Shown: positions 45,567 through 56,470, counted from the stretch's first letter. The stretch is 64,000 nucleotides of DNA from Massospora cicadina (GCA_022478985.1 JAKSZP010017376.1:1-64000); one strand, 5' to 3'. Notes: generated by a model from the sequence alone, not told the origin. Program-made: numbers and translations.

Positions 45567-46266
45567 TGACAAAAAAGTATATCTGTCTGACTGTGTGTGT
45601 CCTTTCTCTATTAAGTCTAATAAATTTTTAATTTATTTGGCCAAGTAATTAAAAGTTATAAATTTAAATGAATAATTCACCAAAATTTCTCAGCAATTAA
45701 TTAAATATCCTTTCTCTATTAAATCTGGCAGGTTCAGTTTATTTTTCCATGTGGTTGAGGATTATTAAACAAATTGAATAACTTACCAAACTTTTCACCC
45801 AAAAATAAAAAAACAATAAATAATAAATTAATTAATCTTAGAGTTAATTTATAGTTGCAGGTATAATTCCCAGATCAGTCTTTTTACTATTTATAAAATT
45901 TATTTGAGGTGGTATGACCTGGGGACAATACCACACTAATGAAGGATTAATGGATTCAAACTAATGGGAAAGGAGGAAATAATCTGGAAAACCTCCATAT
46001 ATGGCATATGATAGGCCAGGAACTCGATGGACTGCCTCACTATTTTATATCTCAGTTCAGGTCATTGGTGCGCAATGCCAACACAGTCATAGTCATCCCC
46101 TACTTAAGTTCCTGTACTCGAATTGAACTTGGGGAGGCAGTGGTAGAAGGTCCATATTCTACCACTGGGGTATCCTCCCTTTCTTTTCACTATTTAATTT
46201 TTTAGTTTTTAATTTAATTTATAGATTTAATATTATATAAACTTGGAAAATAAATTAATTCAGTAT
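45567..46266. other. AT-rich spacer between LINE B and LINE C
   Basis: No protein gene. The word CCTTTCTCTATTAA(G/A)TCT occurs at about 45601 and 45711 and again, with one change, near 58313. A tRNA-like stretch lies at 46110-46190 (listed separately). The rest is AT-rich and unremarkable. Confidence 0.5.
45900..46190 (-). repeat. Possible tRNA-derived SINE
   Basis: The minus strand from 46190 reads GGATACCCCAGTGGTAGAA (A-box-like) and, about 40 bases later, CCAAGTTCAATTCGAG (B-box-like AGTTCAATTCG, compare GGTTCGANTCC). A body of about 200 bp without ORF follows, down to about 45900. The head also contains an inverted pair (GGTAGAAT / ATTCTACC around 46130-46170) that could fold. No TSD or tail was identified, so the class is tentative; a decayed tRNA gene is the alternative. 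Confidence 0.35.
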
Positions 46267-46947
46267 TATCTAATTTTTTATTTTTTATTAAGATGAGGAT
46301 GGCTGACCAGGGGACAGACACATCCAATATGTAGGAGCAGGGAAAGCGGAAAACAGAAATGGGAGGAGAGCGCAAAACAAAGGAACTCAAAAGATACAAC
46401 TTGGCACACTTTGGTGTGGCTGGGGGAGCCACGGGTGGTGGGTGACTAGACCTTGAGTGGCATGGCAACTCATGGTCTAGTAGGGTGTACCGCCTATGAA
46501 GACTGTGAGGTTTTTAATGTCATAATGAAGGAACCAGATTGGAATCCAGGTGCCCATCCGTTTCTTCCATTTGTGTTGGAGTGAGCTGAACAGCTAGGCT
46601 TGAAAATGGTCAGCCAAATGGCTATAGAACCTGATGATGGCTTGGTTAAAATTGTGGAAGATCCCGTTGAAGGCGTCAAGGGTAATTGTGTGAATGGACC
46701 ATATTGCAATGAACACAATTAGAGCCCTCAGTGTCTGGGGGATAGGTGAGGCCATGTTGAGTGCCATGATATTGCGGGATAGTCAGAATTTGGTTGTAGG
46801 TGGTTGTTGAAACAAGTGCATCACGTTGGCCCAGATGCACAGATGGTGGACACTATTCCAGGCGGTGTGCTAGTTTGTTGGGTCCGCCACAGATGGCACA
46901 TGTCTCGAACATTGAGAAAGTACGGTCAGCTGTTCTATATGTATGGT

Positions 46948-49900
46948 TCATGTATCGCCACATTGTGGAGCACACTTGTGGGGATAGGAGGGGCAGGTGA
47001 CGAGGTTCCACACCTGTTTTTGGGTGTGCAAGTCATATGGGACGTCTTGGTTGCCTAGGTAGTCAATCCTGGACAGAGGGAAGGGTGGTAATGGGGCAGG
47101 TACGTTAGACACCATTTGTCCTCTGTGGAGTTGCACATATCCAGTTTGCGGGTGAATGTCTTTGGATTGCTGTGCATAGGAGAAGCTCCAATCCCCTTGT
47201 CTTAGGTTGTATAGGATGCGTTTGAAATACCGATTGATGTTGTATGGTCCAGTGGCATTTGGAAGTGTTACAAGGTACTTCATCAAGGTCGCCGGGTTGG
47301 AGGGGGACCTCAGATGTAGTGCCTTTGCAAAATTGGTTTGGGCTGCCTTGGCCCAGTGGGGGGATGGTGGGTTGGGTGACGTTGTGGAGGCTATCCATGA
47401 GCCTAGGATTTGCGTAGCTCTTTCTGTGAAGTTGAGCAGCCCTATCCCGCCTCTCTTCCATGGGCAATACAAGGTCTCCAGCCTGACAGGTGCACGGTAT
47501 CCAGACCATAGCCAGTTCTGCAGGAGCTTGTAGACTGTGTTGGTGAAATTGGCGGAGAAGGGGATCGCGTGGGCAGCAAACCATAACTTTGATAGTATCA
47601 GGGAGTTGTCTAACACAACTCTTCTGGTTAGGCTGGCTTTATTTCTCCGCATACATGTCATTCTTTTTGTGATGTTGTCCAAAATGTTGGTTTCTATGGT
47701 GTCAAGTGTGTATCCACCAGCTTTGAGCCATATGCCCAGATGACGGACTGAGTTGGTGGCAGGGTGGTGTGCAAAGGGTAAACACAGTGGTTTTACTGGC
47801 TTGGAATGTTGTTGTGTGGTTGGATGTGTGGTTAGTTGGTTTGTGTGGTGTGGGAGGGTGGGGCCCAGTTTGAACTGAATTTTCCCATAACAATTACCTC
47901 TGTTTTCTTTTTGTTCAGCATGGCGTTACTCACTGACTCATACTGGTGAATAATGCGCTCAATCTCCCTGGCATCCCTACTGCCTGAGACTCCAACAACG
48001 CAGTCGTCAGCAAAGGCGAGCATTTTGGTTGGTTGTTGTCCCTCCAACCTGATTCCAGTGAGCTTTGAGTTTGCAATGCGGAGGAGGGGGTCATGGGTAA
48101 AATTGTATAGTAGGGGGCTAAGCGGGTCACCTTGTTTAAGGCCCCTTTGGGGGGTGATGGTGTTGGTTAGGAAACCTGGGCCTCTGATTGCAAACCTGGC
48201 TGAGCGCGTTAGGAGGAGCCCCCAGTTTATAAAGTGGGGTGGTAGGTTGAAAGCCTTCAGACATCGTTCTAGGTATCCCCAGTGTACTCAGTCGTATGCT
48301 TTCTTTTGGTCCAGGAAAGCAAGGGCGCCTGTGGGGTTAGCTTGGCAGATGTTGGCAATTGTGTGGATATTATCCCAAATTGAGCGATTTGGGATGAATC
48401 CAGATTGATGGGGGGAGAGGGTTGTCTGAGCAATGCAACCCAGACGTTTGGCTAAAATTTTAGTTAGTATTTTAGTGTCAGTATTGGTGAGAGCAATTGG
48501 GCGCCAGTTGTTTAAATCTGCCTGGTCTCCTTTTTTGAAAAGTGTGACCACATATGCATCTTGGCCACCAGGTAGAAGGGTGTGTCCTCCAGGCACTTAT
48601 TCATATTTGTCAGTAGTATTGGTGCGATATGTTTAAAATATTTTTTTGAAAAATTCATATGGGAGGCCATCAGGCCCAGGGCACTTGTTGCGTGGGGTTG
48701 ATCTTATTATCTCCCATAGTTCATCTTTAGTTATGGGTGCTGCTAGGTCTGGTTGGCCAGCTATAGTGTCAATATTAGCGGATGATAGAAATTTTTCAAT
48801 TTTGTTAGGTGATGAAAAATCCGCCGTGTACAGGTCAGTGTAAAATTGGTGTAATTCAGCTGATATTTCCGATGGTGTAGATGCCATTGTGTCATCTGCT
48901 CAGCAGACCTGTGTGCAGATTGCCAACATTGAAATTGGTTTAAAAGGCGGAAAAATTGGGCCTTGTGAGTTTCTCCAGATAAAATGTATTTTGATTTATA
49001 GCATACTTTGGTGTAATGCTGGTGTTTCCTAAAGAAAGAGTTTACATGTGTCAATAGCTGGAACTATAGACAGCCGCATTGGGGTGTATCCCTCACGAGG
49101 TGTGTTGTTTTCTAAGTGTTGAAGCTTTCTGATAGCCTTGTTGATTGTTGTGGACATTGCGGCTGTTTTTCTAGAGTTTAGGTGGCAGGCTTTCTTGGTT
49201 GCACGAGACTTGAATATTTCCCACTTGGCAATAGGATTCCCATCAGATTTTTGTCTTTCTTGCTGTGTTGTTAGCACTGTTCCAATCCAAAGTTTAAGCT
49301 CTGGAAGGTGGATGGTGCTTGGGTGAACTCTGTGCCAGGTTGGTGGTTTTTGTATTTTTCTGAGGACAATAGCGCTATCGAGACCATTTGATGGTTGAAG
49401 AAAGGGATAATTGTTGTTGTAAAGTTTGATATTTGGTGCCAGAAGTCTATAAGGGCGAGAATCAGGTCAATCCGGGTCATTGAGACCAGCTGGTTATTGT
49501 TGTGGTGGGGCCTCGTCATGTTGGCCATGGTGGGGGCTTGTTTGGGAATGGTGTCGCATAGGCCCAACATTGCCTTTAGTATGTGTAGTTCCGTGTGGCC
49601 GTGGGGTATAGCCCTAGATTTGGGCCAGTGGTCAGTATTGGTGTTAAGCCAGCAGTTAAAATCTCCCGCAAAAAACGTTGCCTTGGAGAAATGGATTGAG
49701 AGGATATCAGAAAATTTTTTTGGCGGTCATTCAGATCATTTGGGGCATACACACACGCCACGGCAAAATTTTCTCCGTTCCACTTGAGGTTTGCTAGGAG
49801 CAGCCATCCCTCCAGGTGGGAGGATGTGCTTTGGATTTTTACTGGAGGGTTACAGTTTGTTCAAATTACCATCCCACAATGGTGTGTCCAAAAGGATTTG

Positions 49901-50150
49901 GCTGGGAGGAGCATTGTTGACCATGACTCCTCCTCCCCCAGTGGACAGTGGGGTTCTTGGATGGCCAAGATGTCCACAGGGATATTGCGCAGGAAAGCCA
50001 CTTTTTGGCCTGGGACTTGGGGGCCTTGGCTCCCACGATGTTGAGCATCCCTATGTTGATTGTGGTAGTCCGCACATCAGGAACGCTGGGGTGACCCACT
50101 GAGGTCACCCAGTTCCTTGTGCGGGTCATACTGCAGTATGGGGTCAACTA
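46948..50150 (-). pseudogene. ORF2 (endonuclease-reverse transcriptase) of LINE C
   Basis: Endonuclease: LNIVGAKAPKSQAKK (about 50030), an ILAIQEPHCPLG equivalent (about 49950), VACVYAPND (49576-49761), a GDFNCWLN equivalent in another frame (about 49660), RIDLIL (about 49460), and FFNHQMVS (about 49395), where SDH would be expected, so Ser and Asp are lost. RT: KCPGPDGLPYEFFKKIF (48633-48887), NWRPIALTNTDTKIL and SGFIPNRSIWDN (48288-48596), ALAFLDQKKAYD, then a RGLKQGDP region near 48140 and FADDCVVGVSGS (47832-48047, FADD intact). The tail 46948-47682 is a single open 244-aa piece with LNFTERATQILGSWIAS and KQVWNLVTC. Confidence 0.87.
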
Positions 50151-50466
50151 GCCAGATCTGTTCCATTGTGTTGGTTGGCAGTCTTGGTGCTGGCATTGTT
50201 CAGTTTCTTCTGGCTTGGATTTTTTATGGATTTTGAGTCTGGCGTGGGTTGGCTTTTGCCCTATTAGAAATTTTCTTTTTGCTGCTTGCCTGTGGGTTTG
50301 ATGGGCAGAAACTAGGAGTTGGGGTGGTTGGGTCTTGTGCATAGGTGTTGTAAAATTGTGATTGGCTGAAGTGGTCTTCCATATCATCGCCTATCACATG
50401 TGATTGGCTGGGAGGATCCCCAGTGGTGCAATGTAGATCTGCTCCTGCTTGGTTGGAGGTGTTTGA

Positions 50467-51602
50467 TTAGTTGTGTCCAAAAAATTTGTCATTTTGGTTG
50501 TATTGGGTTTTATGTGGGGGATCTGATTGGTTATTCCACTGTGCTGCCATGGCATTTAACTGAATTTGTTCCGTGGAAATTGTGGTGTGAGTTTGGGTCT
50601 TGGTAGAACTCACAGCCTGCTTGCAGGCAGTCTGTGCGCAACGGCAGTCCTTACGAGAGATGGGCTTGACCAAAGCAATATCAGCTCTTTTGCCCCAGTA
50701 GAAGGCAAAAGGTGGAGTCCTTAATTTTGCCAAAAGTTGGGCTTGTTTCATCCATATTGTCCTCACAAAATTCTGGTGCTTCAATCCCCGCACTTGACGC
50801 ACTGACGGGGCATGCATGGTCTTTGTGGCCTATTGCTGAGCAGAATTTGCAGATAGGTGGGGTGTGTTCTGGTGTGATATGGAAGGGGAAAGATACGCTG
50901 CCATTAGGGAGGTTGATGGTTGCCATGCGGGGAATGAGGGTGATGTCCTCTGCCACGTCCTGATCTGGTTCAATAATGGCTATTGCCTTTCCTGTGCACA
51001 GGTGGGGCAGGAGGGGGAATTTTTGAATTCAAACTGTTTGATTACTCCATAACCTTTGAGGCCCCCGCGGAGTTTGTCCATAAGGATATTATGGTGCATG
51101 GTGCTTATGAGTTGATCAGGTATGATGAATAGGTCATTTGCCTCATTCTATCACGTGCGCACCATGTGGATGGTGCAGTCTTCATTGTTGATTTTTATGG
51201 AGAATTTTATTTTGCTGCATCTGCCACTTCTTCCACGGACATGAACATGATGTCCACCCATCCTCTGTGTAGATTTTTGTAATTTACCAAGATGGTGTTC
51301 AGGAAAGTTGCGGAGAAGGCCTCCCCCATTTTTTCCCACGATTCAAGGGAAGTATTGCCGACCATAATTCTAAGGCTGTGCTCAAGGGAGGACAAGGGTT
51401 GGGAGTGTTCAATTTTGGTATACGCGCCCATTTTTTGCAGGAATTGCAAAACTCTGGGTGCAGCGCTGTACTCACCCTTTTTGGTGGGAGGGTGTGTCAA
51501 CATTACGCTGGGGTATTTTCCCCTGGCGGGTTGGGAGGGCTTTGGGCCTTTTGTGCTGGCCACTTTTGCCCAACTGGTATTGTTGCGGACAAATTTGCTC
51601 AT
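50467..51602 (-). pseudogene. ORF1 of LINE C
   Basis: ATG 51602 (MSKFVRNNTSWAKVASTKGP) heads a 131-aa open piece, 51207-51602, with IEHSQPLSSLEHSLRIMV, the counterpart of PHSQPLLSVEF in A/B. In A/B an in-frame TGA precedes this point; here the frame is open, which suggests that the TGA is not original. Shifts follow. The 50681-50956 piece (91 aa) has NLPNGSVSFPFHI and an intact CCHC knuckle CKFCSAIGHKDHAC. 50467-50817 (116 aa, other frame) gives a basic tail with ALVKPISRKDCRCAQ. The role would be RNA binding in the LINE ribonucleoprotein. Confidence 0.8.
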
Positions 51603-51705
51603 ATTCTAGGTTGATTGTCAATCTCAGAGAAATTGCATAGAATCATGTTACTAAAAGTGATAATAACGGGAAAGAAAAGCTAATGAGAGAATATCTAATT
51701 TTTTA

Positions 51706-51966
51706 ACTTAATCAATTAATTATATAAAAGTAGAAAATTAAAATAACCACTTACATTATACTAAAAATAACTAACTTATTTAAATCACTCAGATAGATGG
51801 CAATCAGTGAGTTTAGTTGAAAATTAGTCAATTAAATCAACATTAACTATTATAATAAATTAATTAATTAAATCTTGAAAAAATTAAATAACTATCAACT
51901 TTATACCCAAAATTTTAATAGATCAATCAAATCAGGCATATAGATTGAGGTCAGCAAGTTGATTTT
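51706..51966. other. AT-rich spacer
   Basis: About 260 bp of AT-rich sequence between LINE C and gypsy B. No gene or defined repeat was seen. Confidence 0.5.
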
Positions 51967-51971
51967 ATGGC

Positions 51972-52504
51972 TGTTGAGATTTCAATATGACTGGGCGATA
52001 AGCTAGTGTTCTGGTGAATCATAATTAGATGCGAAGTGAGCTCCAAGGGCGAGTAATAGGTTAGAGCAATGCAAGGAGTATTGATCAAATCAAATAAGGT
52101 TTGGTAATCAAGGAAATTCTGTTGAAGCCTCAATGATCAAACAAGTTCTACATTGATAACAAATTGAGATTGACTAAGCAAATTGTGTCAAATTTGTTGA
52201 GGAATACTGAGGGTTATGGGTTGAGCAGGAGAAAGAAGTAAGGAGGTTTTTTGGAAGAAGAAAAGAGAGGAAGAATGAAGAAGTGAGTAGGAGTAAGTAG
52301 AGAGCGTAAGCAGAGAGGGTCTGATGGTTAGAATATATTAAAATAAAATAGTGAAGCTGGGGCGATTGCCTCATATTTTTATATAAGTATATTACGTTTA
52401 ATTGAGGGGCCAGCAATCTCCATATTGTTTGGCCATTGCTCAGTGGGCTAAACCCTGCACAACTTGTTCAGCGGAAATAAGCTATATCCGCCAAAAAGTT
52501 AACA
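51972..52504 (+). repeat. 5' LTR of copy B
   Basis: 533 bp, TGTTGAGATTTCAATATGAC to AAAAAGTTAACA. It contains the family block CCATTGCTCAGTGGGCTAAA near 52432. It is preceded by TSD ATGGC and followed by a one-base spacer and the PBS. Confidence 0.92.
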
Positions 52505-52505
52505 G

Positions 52506-52523
52506 TGGTGCTCACTACAGGGG
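52506..52523 (+). promoter_or_regulatory. Primer binding site of copy B
   Basis: TGGTGCTCACTACAGGGG, starting with the TGG that pairs with a tRNA CCA end. Identical in copies A and F. The matching tRNA 3' end would be CCCCTGTAGTGAGCACCA; I cannot name it. Confidence 0.8.
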
Positions 52524-52563
52524 GCCCATTGATCAACTGATAACAACTTCATCAATTGCACCT

Positions 52564-53672
52564 ATGGCGCAACCAGCTCACTTTGATGGGGTACTACCCC
52601 TGGTGATTGAATTATATCAATATGGGGAACTGAAGCTTGCTTTGGATACCTTACATCAGGCGCAAAAAGTACTGTTTCATGAGAATAAGATTATTACTGA
52701 GCAGCTCAACCATGCCTTCCGCCAACTGCTCCTGGTAGGTGACCATGCCAACCAACTTGCCAACCTTTTGAGTAGCTTAACGAAGTGGCTAGACTGTGCA
52801 GAGTATAAATTAGATAAGGTTGTTAAGGAAAAGGAAATCTGCAGTGACAGTCTTCCCCATTTAACAATGATGGTAACATACATGGGTTCATCAAGCGGTT
52901 TGAGTTTGCCATAGAGGGGGCTTCCAATTGGTGGAAAGCTAAACTGTTGTTATCTGCGTTGGATGTTTCAAGTGATGGTCAAGTTACATGTTATCTTAAA
53001 AATAGTACTTTAGCATACCAGGAAGTGAAGGAGACTTTAATTTGCCTGTTTGGGGGCAAAGCAAAAATGGCTCAGAGCAAGGCAGACTTTTTAACAATAT
53101 CATTTCAAAAAAATGAGTCTTTAATACAGTTTGTGGAGCGGTTCACTAATAAGGCTCATGTGTTGTTGGGTGTGAATGTCTTATCTAATGAGGAGATGGG
53201 CATAGCGATGACGGCGGCTATCAAGCCCTATCACAAATTGCATAATGCTATGGCATACACTCTTAAGGAGGATGTAGAGTTGCCTAAAATCATCCATCAT
53301 TCACACCATCTATACGTCACCTTCAGTGCTCCCAATGTGGAGTTGAAGGATCCTGCATCTTCCACTAAAATTCCGCTAAATGAAGGATCCCACATATGGG
53401 GGCAATCCATGGGTTTCTCCTCAGTCACTTTACTCATGGGCGGGTCCTTTCTGTCCCTATTATGATCAACCCACTCATCCTCGGGCCCATAATAACCATG
53501 GCTTACTAGTAGACCTAGACCTTCAGGGGTGATTCAGAGATGAGTGCCGGTTCCAAATGCTTGTTTCTCATGTGGTCAGATAGGCCATTATGCGGTTAGT
53601 TGTCAGGCCAAACCAAAGGTCCATGCAGTATTTGTTGTCCCAAATGAACAGGGAAAAGGGCGAGCGGAGTAG
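52564..53672 (+). pseudogene. gag: gag of copy B
   Basis: The likely start is ATG 52564 (MAQPAHFDGVLPLVIEL); upstream ATGs lie in the LTR. The N-terminal part has a long helix (LKLALDTLHQAQKVLFHENK) ending near 52914, where one shift leads into the capsid-like part 52947-53465 (KAKLLLSALDVSSDGQVTCYL, LKNSTLAYQEVKETLICLFGG, KADFLTISFQKNESLIQFVE). The zinc knuckle CFSCGQIGHYAVSC at 53562-53603 is intact (C-x2-C-x4-H-x4-C). gag ends ..GKGRAE at TAG 53670-53672. pol ATG follows after two bases. Gag forms the particle and packages the RNA; this copy needs two repairs to be open. Confidence 0.85.
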
Positions 53673-53674
53673 AG

Positions 53675-55100
53675 ATGGGATGCTCTGCTTCTGCTGATTC
53701 AAATGTAATTTTCCCTGATGTTTATCATGAGTCACTTTACGTCAGGCCTGGGGCACATTCTGAGGATTTACTATATCAACAGATCCCTTACTATCTCTTG
53801 GCCTCCAGCCGGGAAGAGACCCCAATAATGCAGACATGGGGTTCCGCCAAGATGTTCATAAGCCATACGCCTGGAAAATCCTTGAGAGGAATGGTACAGT
53901 TGATGGTGAACCCTCCGCATATGTCGCCGCTTTGAAGGGGGTGGAGGTGGCGATTCCTGTAGTAAAGATTGCCCAAGAGTATCCTCATGTCAGGGCCATT
54001 ATGCTCACTTTTCTGGATAATCAAACGCCCTTGGATGTTTATGTAACAAACACCAAGGGTTCTTCTTATTCAGAATGCACATATTGTGACATATTTGTAC
54101 AGAATACCAAAATTCAGGCGATCAATTATACAGGCGCTCCTGTCAATATAATATCCACCAAGCTTGTGGCTAAGCTTCCACTGAAGCCAGATGTGGACCA
54201 CCAAGTAATGTATGGGACTGCAGGGGCACAGAGTACTGTGTCAGAAGGCGCATATAGCTCATTGCCTTTGAAGTTCAGGTCATCGGGCACATCTGCACCA
54301 GCCATGGTGTTGCCTAATAACCACTATGACATGTTGATCAGTGCTGCATTTATGCGGCACTTTGGGGCTGTGGTTAATATGGCGGATGAAACTATCATTA
54401 TCCTGGGACAACGGATCCCCATCTATTTTACTTCCAGTGGAGTCCCAGATGACCCCATCCGCTCTGGTCAAATTAATCTTGCCTATAGTGATGGTGTGAT
54501 TCCTGTGAAATATTGATAGATGAAATGGAAGACCCAAATGCTTCCAAACCAGATTTACAAGTACAAAGGGATTCCGCTACATGAGCTGCACATGCTTTGA
54601 CTATCCCTTCTGGGCACCAAGTCATAATTGGGACACAAAAATTGATATATCAGAAGGTCTGTACGGAGAGGTTGTGGGGCTCTATCAACAATCATGGCTC
54701 GAAACTCATGTGGCTCCTGGGTTAATGTTACCAGGGCAGGGGGAAAAGAAGGTGTTAGTAGTGAATCTGCAGAAGGAGGTGATGAAGGTTCAGCGGCACC
54801 AAGTGGTGTCTTACCTGCACCTGATCCCTATTGAGGAGGTCCACCAGGTACACAACTTCAGTTCTTGGAAAGATCTTAGCTTGCCTCAACATACCATCTT
54901 TAGCATAATGACGGTGGTTCCATGGGAGGCGCTAACCAGTCTATCAGAGGATCAGAATGACAGGGTGATGGATTTGTTCAAGAAGTATCACAGCATTTTT
55001 GCAACTGATGATAATGACTTGGGTTGCACTCATGGGTCATGCATCAGGTGGACATGGGAGACCACCCCCCTATCAGGTCATGACCTATCCGATGCTTGAA
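53675..55100 (+). pseudogene. Protease and pol N-terminal region of copy B
   Basis: pol ATG 53675 (MGCSASADSNVIFPDVYHES) lies in the -1 frame relative to gag. The protease region 53836-54516 (226 aa) is open: AINYTGAPVNIISTKLVAKL, where the catalytic Asp of DTG is Tyr; then LKPDVDHQVMYGTAGAQ (flap), SAAFMRHFGAVVNMADETI and INLAYSDGVIPVKY. A stop at about 54515 and a shift lead into the linker 54581-55099 (172 aa: LYGEVVGLYQQSWLETHVAP, KVQRHQVVSYLHLIPIEEVH). Without the Asp this copy cannot process its own polyprotein. Confidence 0.85.
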
Positions 55101-55900
55101 GGCAGAAGAAGAAGTTGTATTGCAGAAATTGATACAGTGGTTGAACAGGGAATGTTGGAGCTGTCAAAGAGTTCTTGGGCATCTCCAGTGCTCATTGTCA
55201 AAAAGAAAGACGGCTCCTGTTTGTAGTAATCAATTATCAGAAGCTTAACAGCATTATGAAAAAAGATTTTTACCTGCTTCCGTGAATCAACAACGCTTTG
55301 GATCAGTTAGGTGGGGCCAAATATTTCTCTGCTATGGACTTGATATCAGGGTACTGGCAGATCAAGTTGCCAGCAGCGAAACAAGAAAAGTGCGCTATAA
55401 TTACCTCAAAGGGATTGTTCCAGCTTACACGTATGCCACAGGGTTTGTGCAACGCCCCTGCTACGTTCCAGCGGGCTATGAACACTATTTTAGGGTGACC
55501 TAAAGCTGTCTTGTGTTCTTGTTTACCTTAAAAATATCAACATATTTTCACAGACGTTCACAGAGCATCTTGGACACCTGGAGCAAGTATTCCGCCACCT
55601 AGCTGATGCTAATATCAAGATTAGGCCCCAAAAGTGCCACTTTTTTAAGGAACAATTGGAATACCTCGGCTTTGTGGTAGACTCCAAAGGGCTTAGTCCT
55701 CAGCCAGCCAAGGTGGAAGCCATCCACAAGATGACTCGTCCAAGCAATAAGCGGGATATCCAGGTGTTCTTGGGGATGGTCAGTTACTACTGGCGGTTCA
55801 TTCCCAACTTCAGCTATATTGGGGATCCACTCTTTGAGCTACTTAAGAAAAACGCTTCCTTCAACTGGACGGATTGATGTCAAGCTGCTTTTGATGTATT
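55100..55900 (+). pseudogene. Reverse transcriptase of copy B
   Basis: Motifs in order: EQGMLELSKSSWASPVLIVK (about 55140-55210), VINYQKLNSIMKKD, LDQLGGAKYFSAMDLISGYW (first Asp kept; 55298-55498), RMPQGLCNAPATFQRAMNTI, VLVYLKNINIFSQTF (about 55520; YxDD is YLKN, so both Asp are lost), HFFKEQLEYLGFVVDSKGL and PSNKRDIQVFLGMVSYYWRF (55656-55877). There is a shift near 55220 and a stop at 55499-55502. RT copies the element RNA into cDNA; here it is inactive. Confidence 0.9.
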
Positions 55901-56470
55901 ACAAACCGCGTTGGCTAGCGCGCCTGTTTTGTAATACCCCAATTTTGAAAAAGATTATATTGTGCAAATGGACGCTTTGCTTTCCGCTGTAGGGGCTGTG
56001 TTATCCCAAAAAGACGATGATGGTGTGGAGCACCCCATTGCATATTACAGCCGCAGTTTAACTGGCCCTGAACAGAATTACACCGTGACTGAGTGGGAGT
56101 GTTTAGCAGTAATCTATGAATATAAACAATTATGGGTCTACCTCCATGGGGTGAAATTTAAAGTGGTAACAGATCATGCCTCCTTGCGATGGCTACAGAA
56201 TCTGTGGGAACCTGAAGGGCGGCTTGCACAATGGGCCTTGAAACTCCAAGCAGATGATTTTTAGATTATGCATCAGCCAGGGGCGAAGCATCAGAATGGG
56301 GACTGTCTTTCCCAATTACCCACGGTTGCCATTACAGTGGATGTGGCAGACATAATGTACAAAAAAATGATTGTGGGCAAATATCATGATGAGCCGCTGC
56401 CCGTGATCAAAGTGCTAGATGGGCTTAGGCAGGATACCTTCTTGCAATGGCAATGGGGAATTATATAAGT
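55900..56470 (+). pseudogene. RNase H of copy B
   Basis: 55962-56264 (100 aa) reads QMDALLSAVGAVLSQKDDDG, EHPIAYYSRSLTGPEQNYTV, EWECLAVIYEYKQLWVYLHG and VVTDHASLRWLQNL. The catalytic Asp (QMDA), Glu (EWEC) and Asp (VTDH) are all present. A stop at about 56262 and a shift lead to HQPGAKHQNGDCLSQLPTVA (56268-56468), the usual end of the domain. It removes RNA from the hybrid during cDNA synthesis. Confidence 0.88.

Larger units (their letters stand above)
46281..51691 (-). mobile_element. Full-length LINE C (divergent relative of A/B, minus)
   Basis: 5411 bp bounded by a perfect 14-bp TSD TATCTAATTTTTTA (46267-46280 and 51692-51705). The 5' leader (minus) has GCTTTTCTTTCCCGTT..CACTTTT, resembling the A/B leader. 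The 3' end reads GTGTCTGTCCCCTGGTCAGC, then an AATAAAAAATAAAA tail. The protein is clearly related to A/B but distinct, so it represents a second subfamily. Confidence 0.9.

Noticed and set aside
52402..52563. ATG 52402 as the gag start in copy B
   Set aside because: The ORF opens inside the LTR and reads through the PBS. The first ATG after the PBS in that frame is 52564, which fits gag starts in copies E and F.
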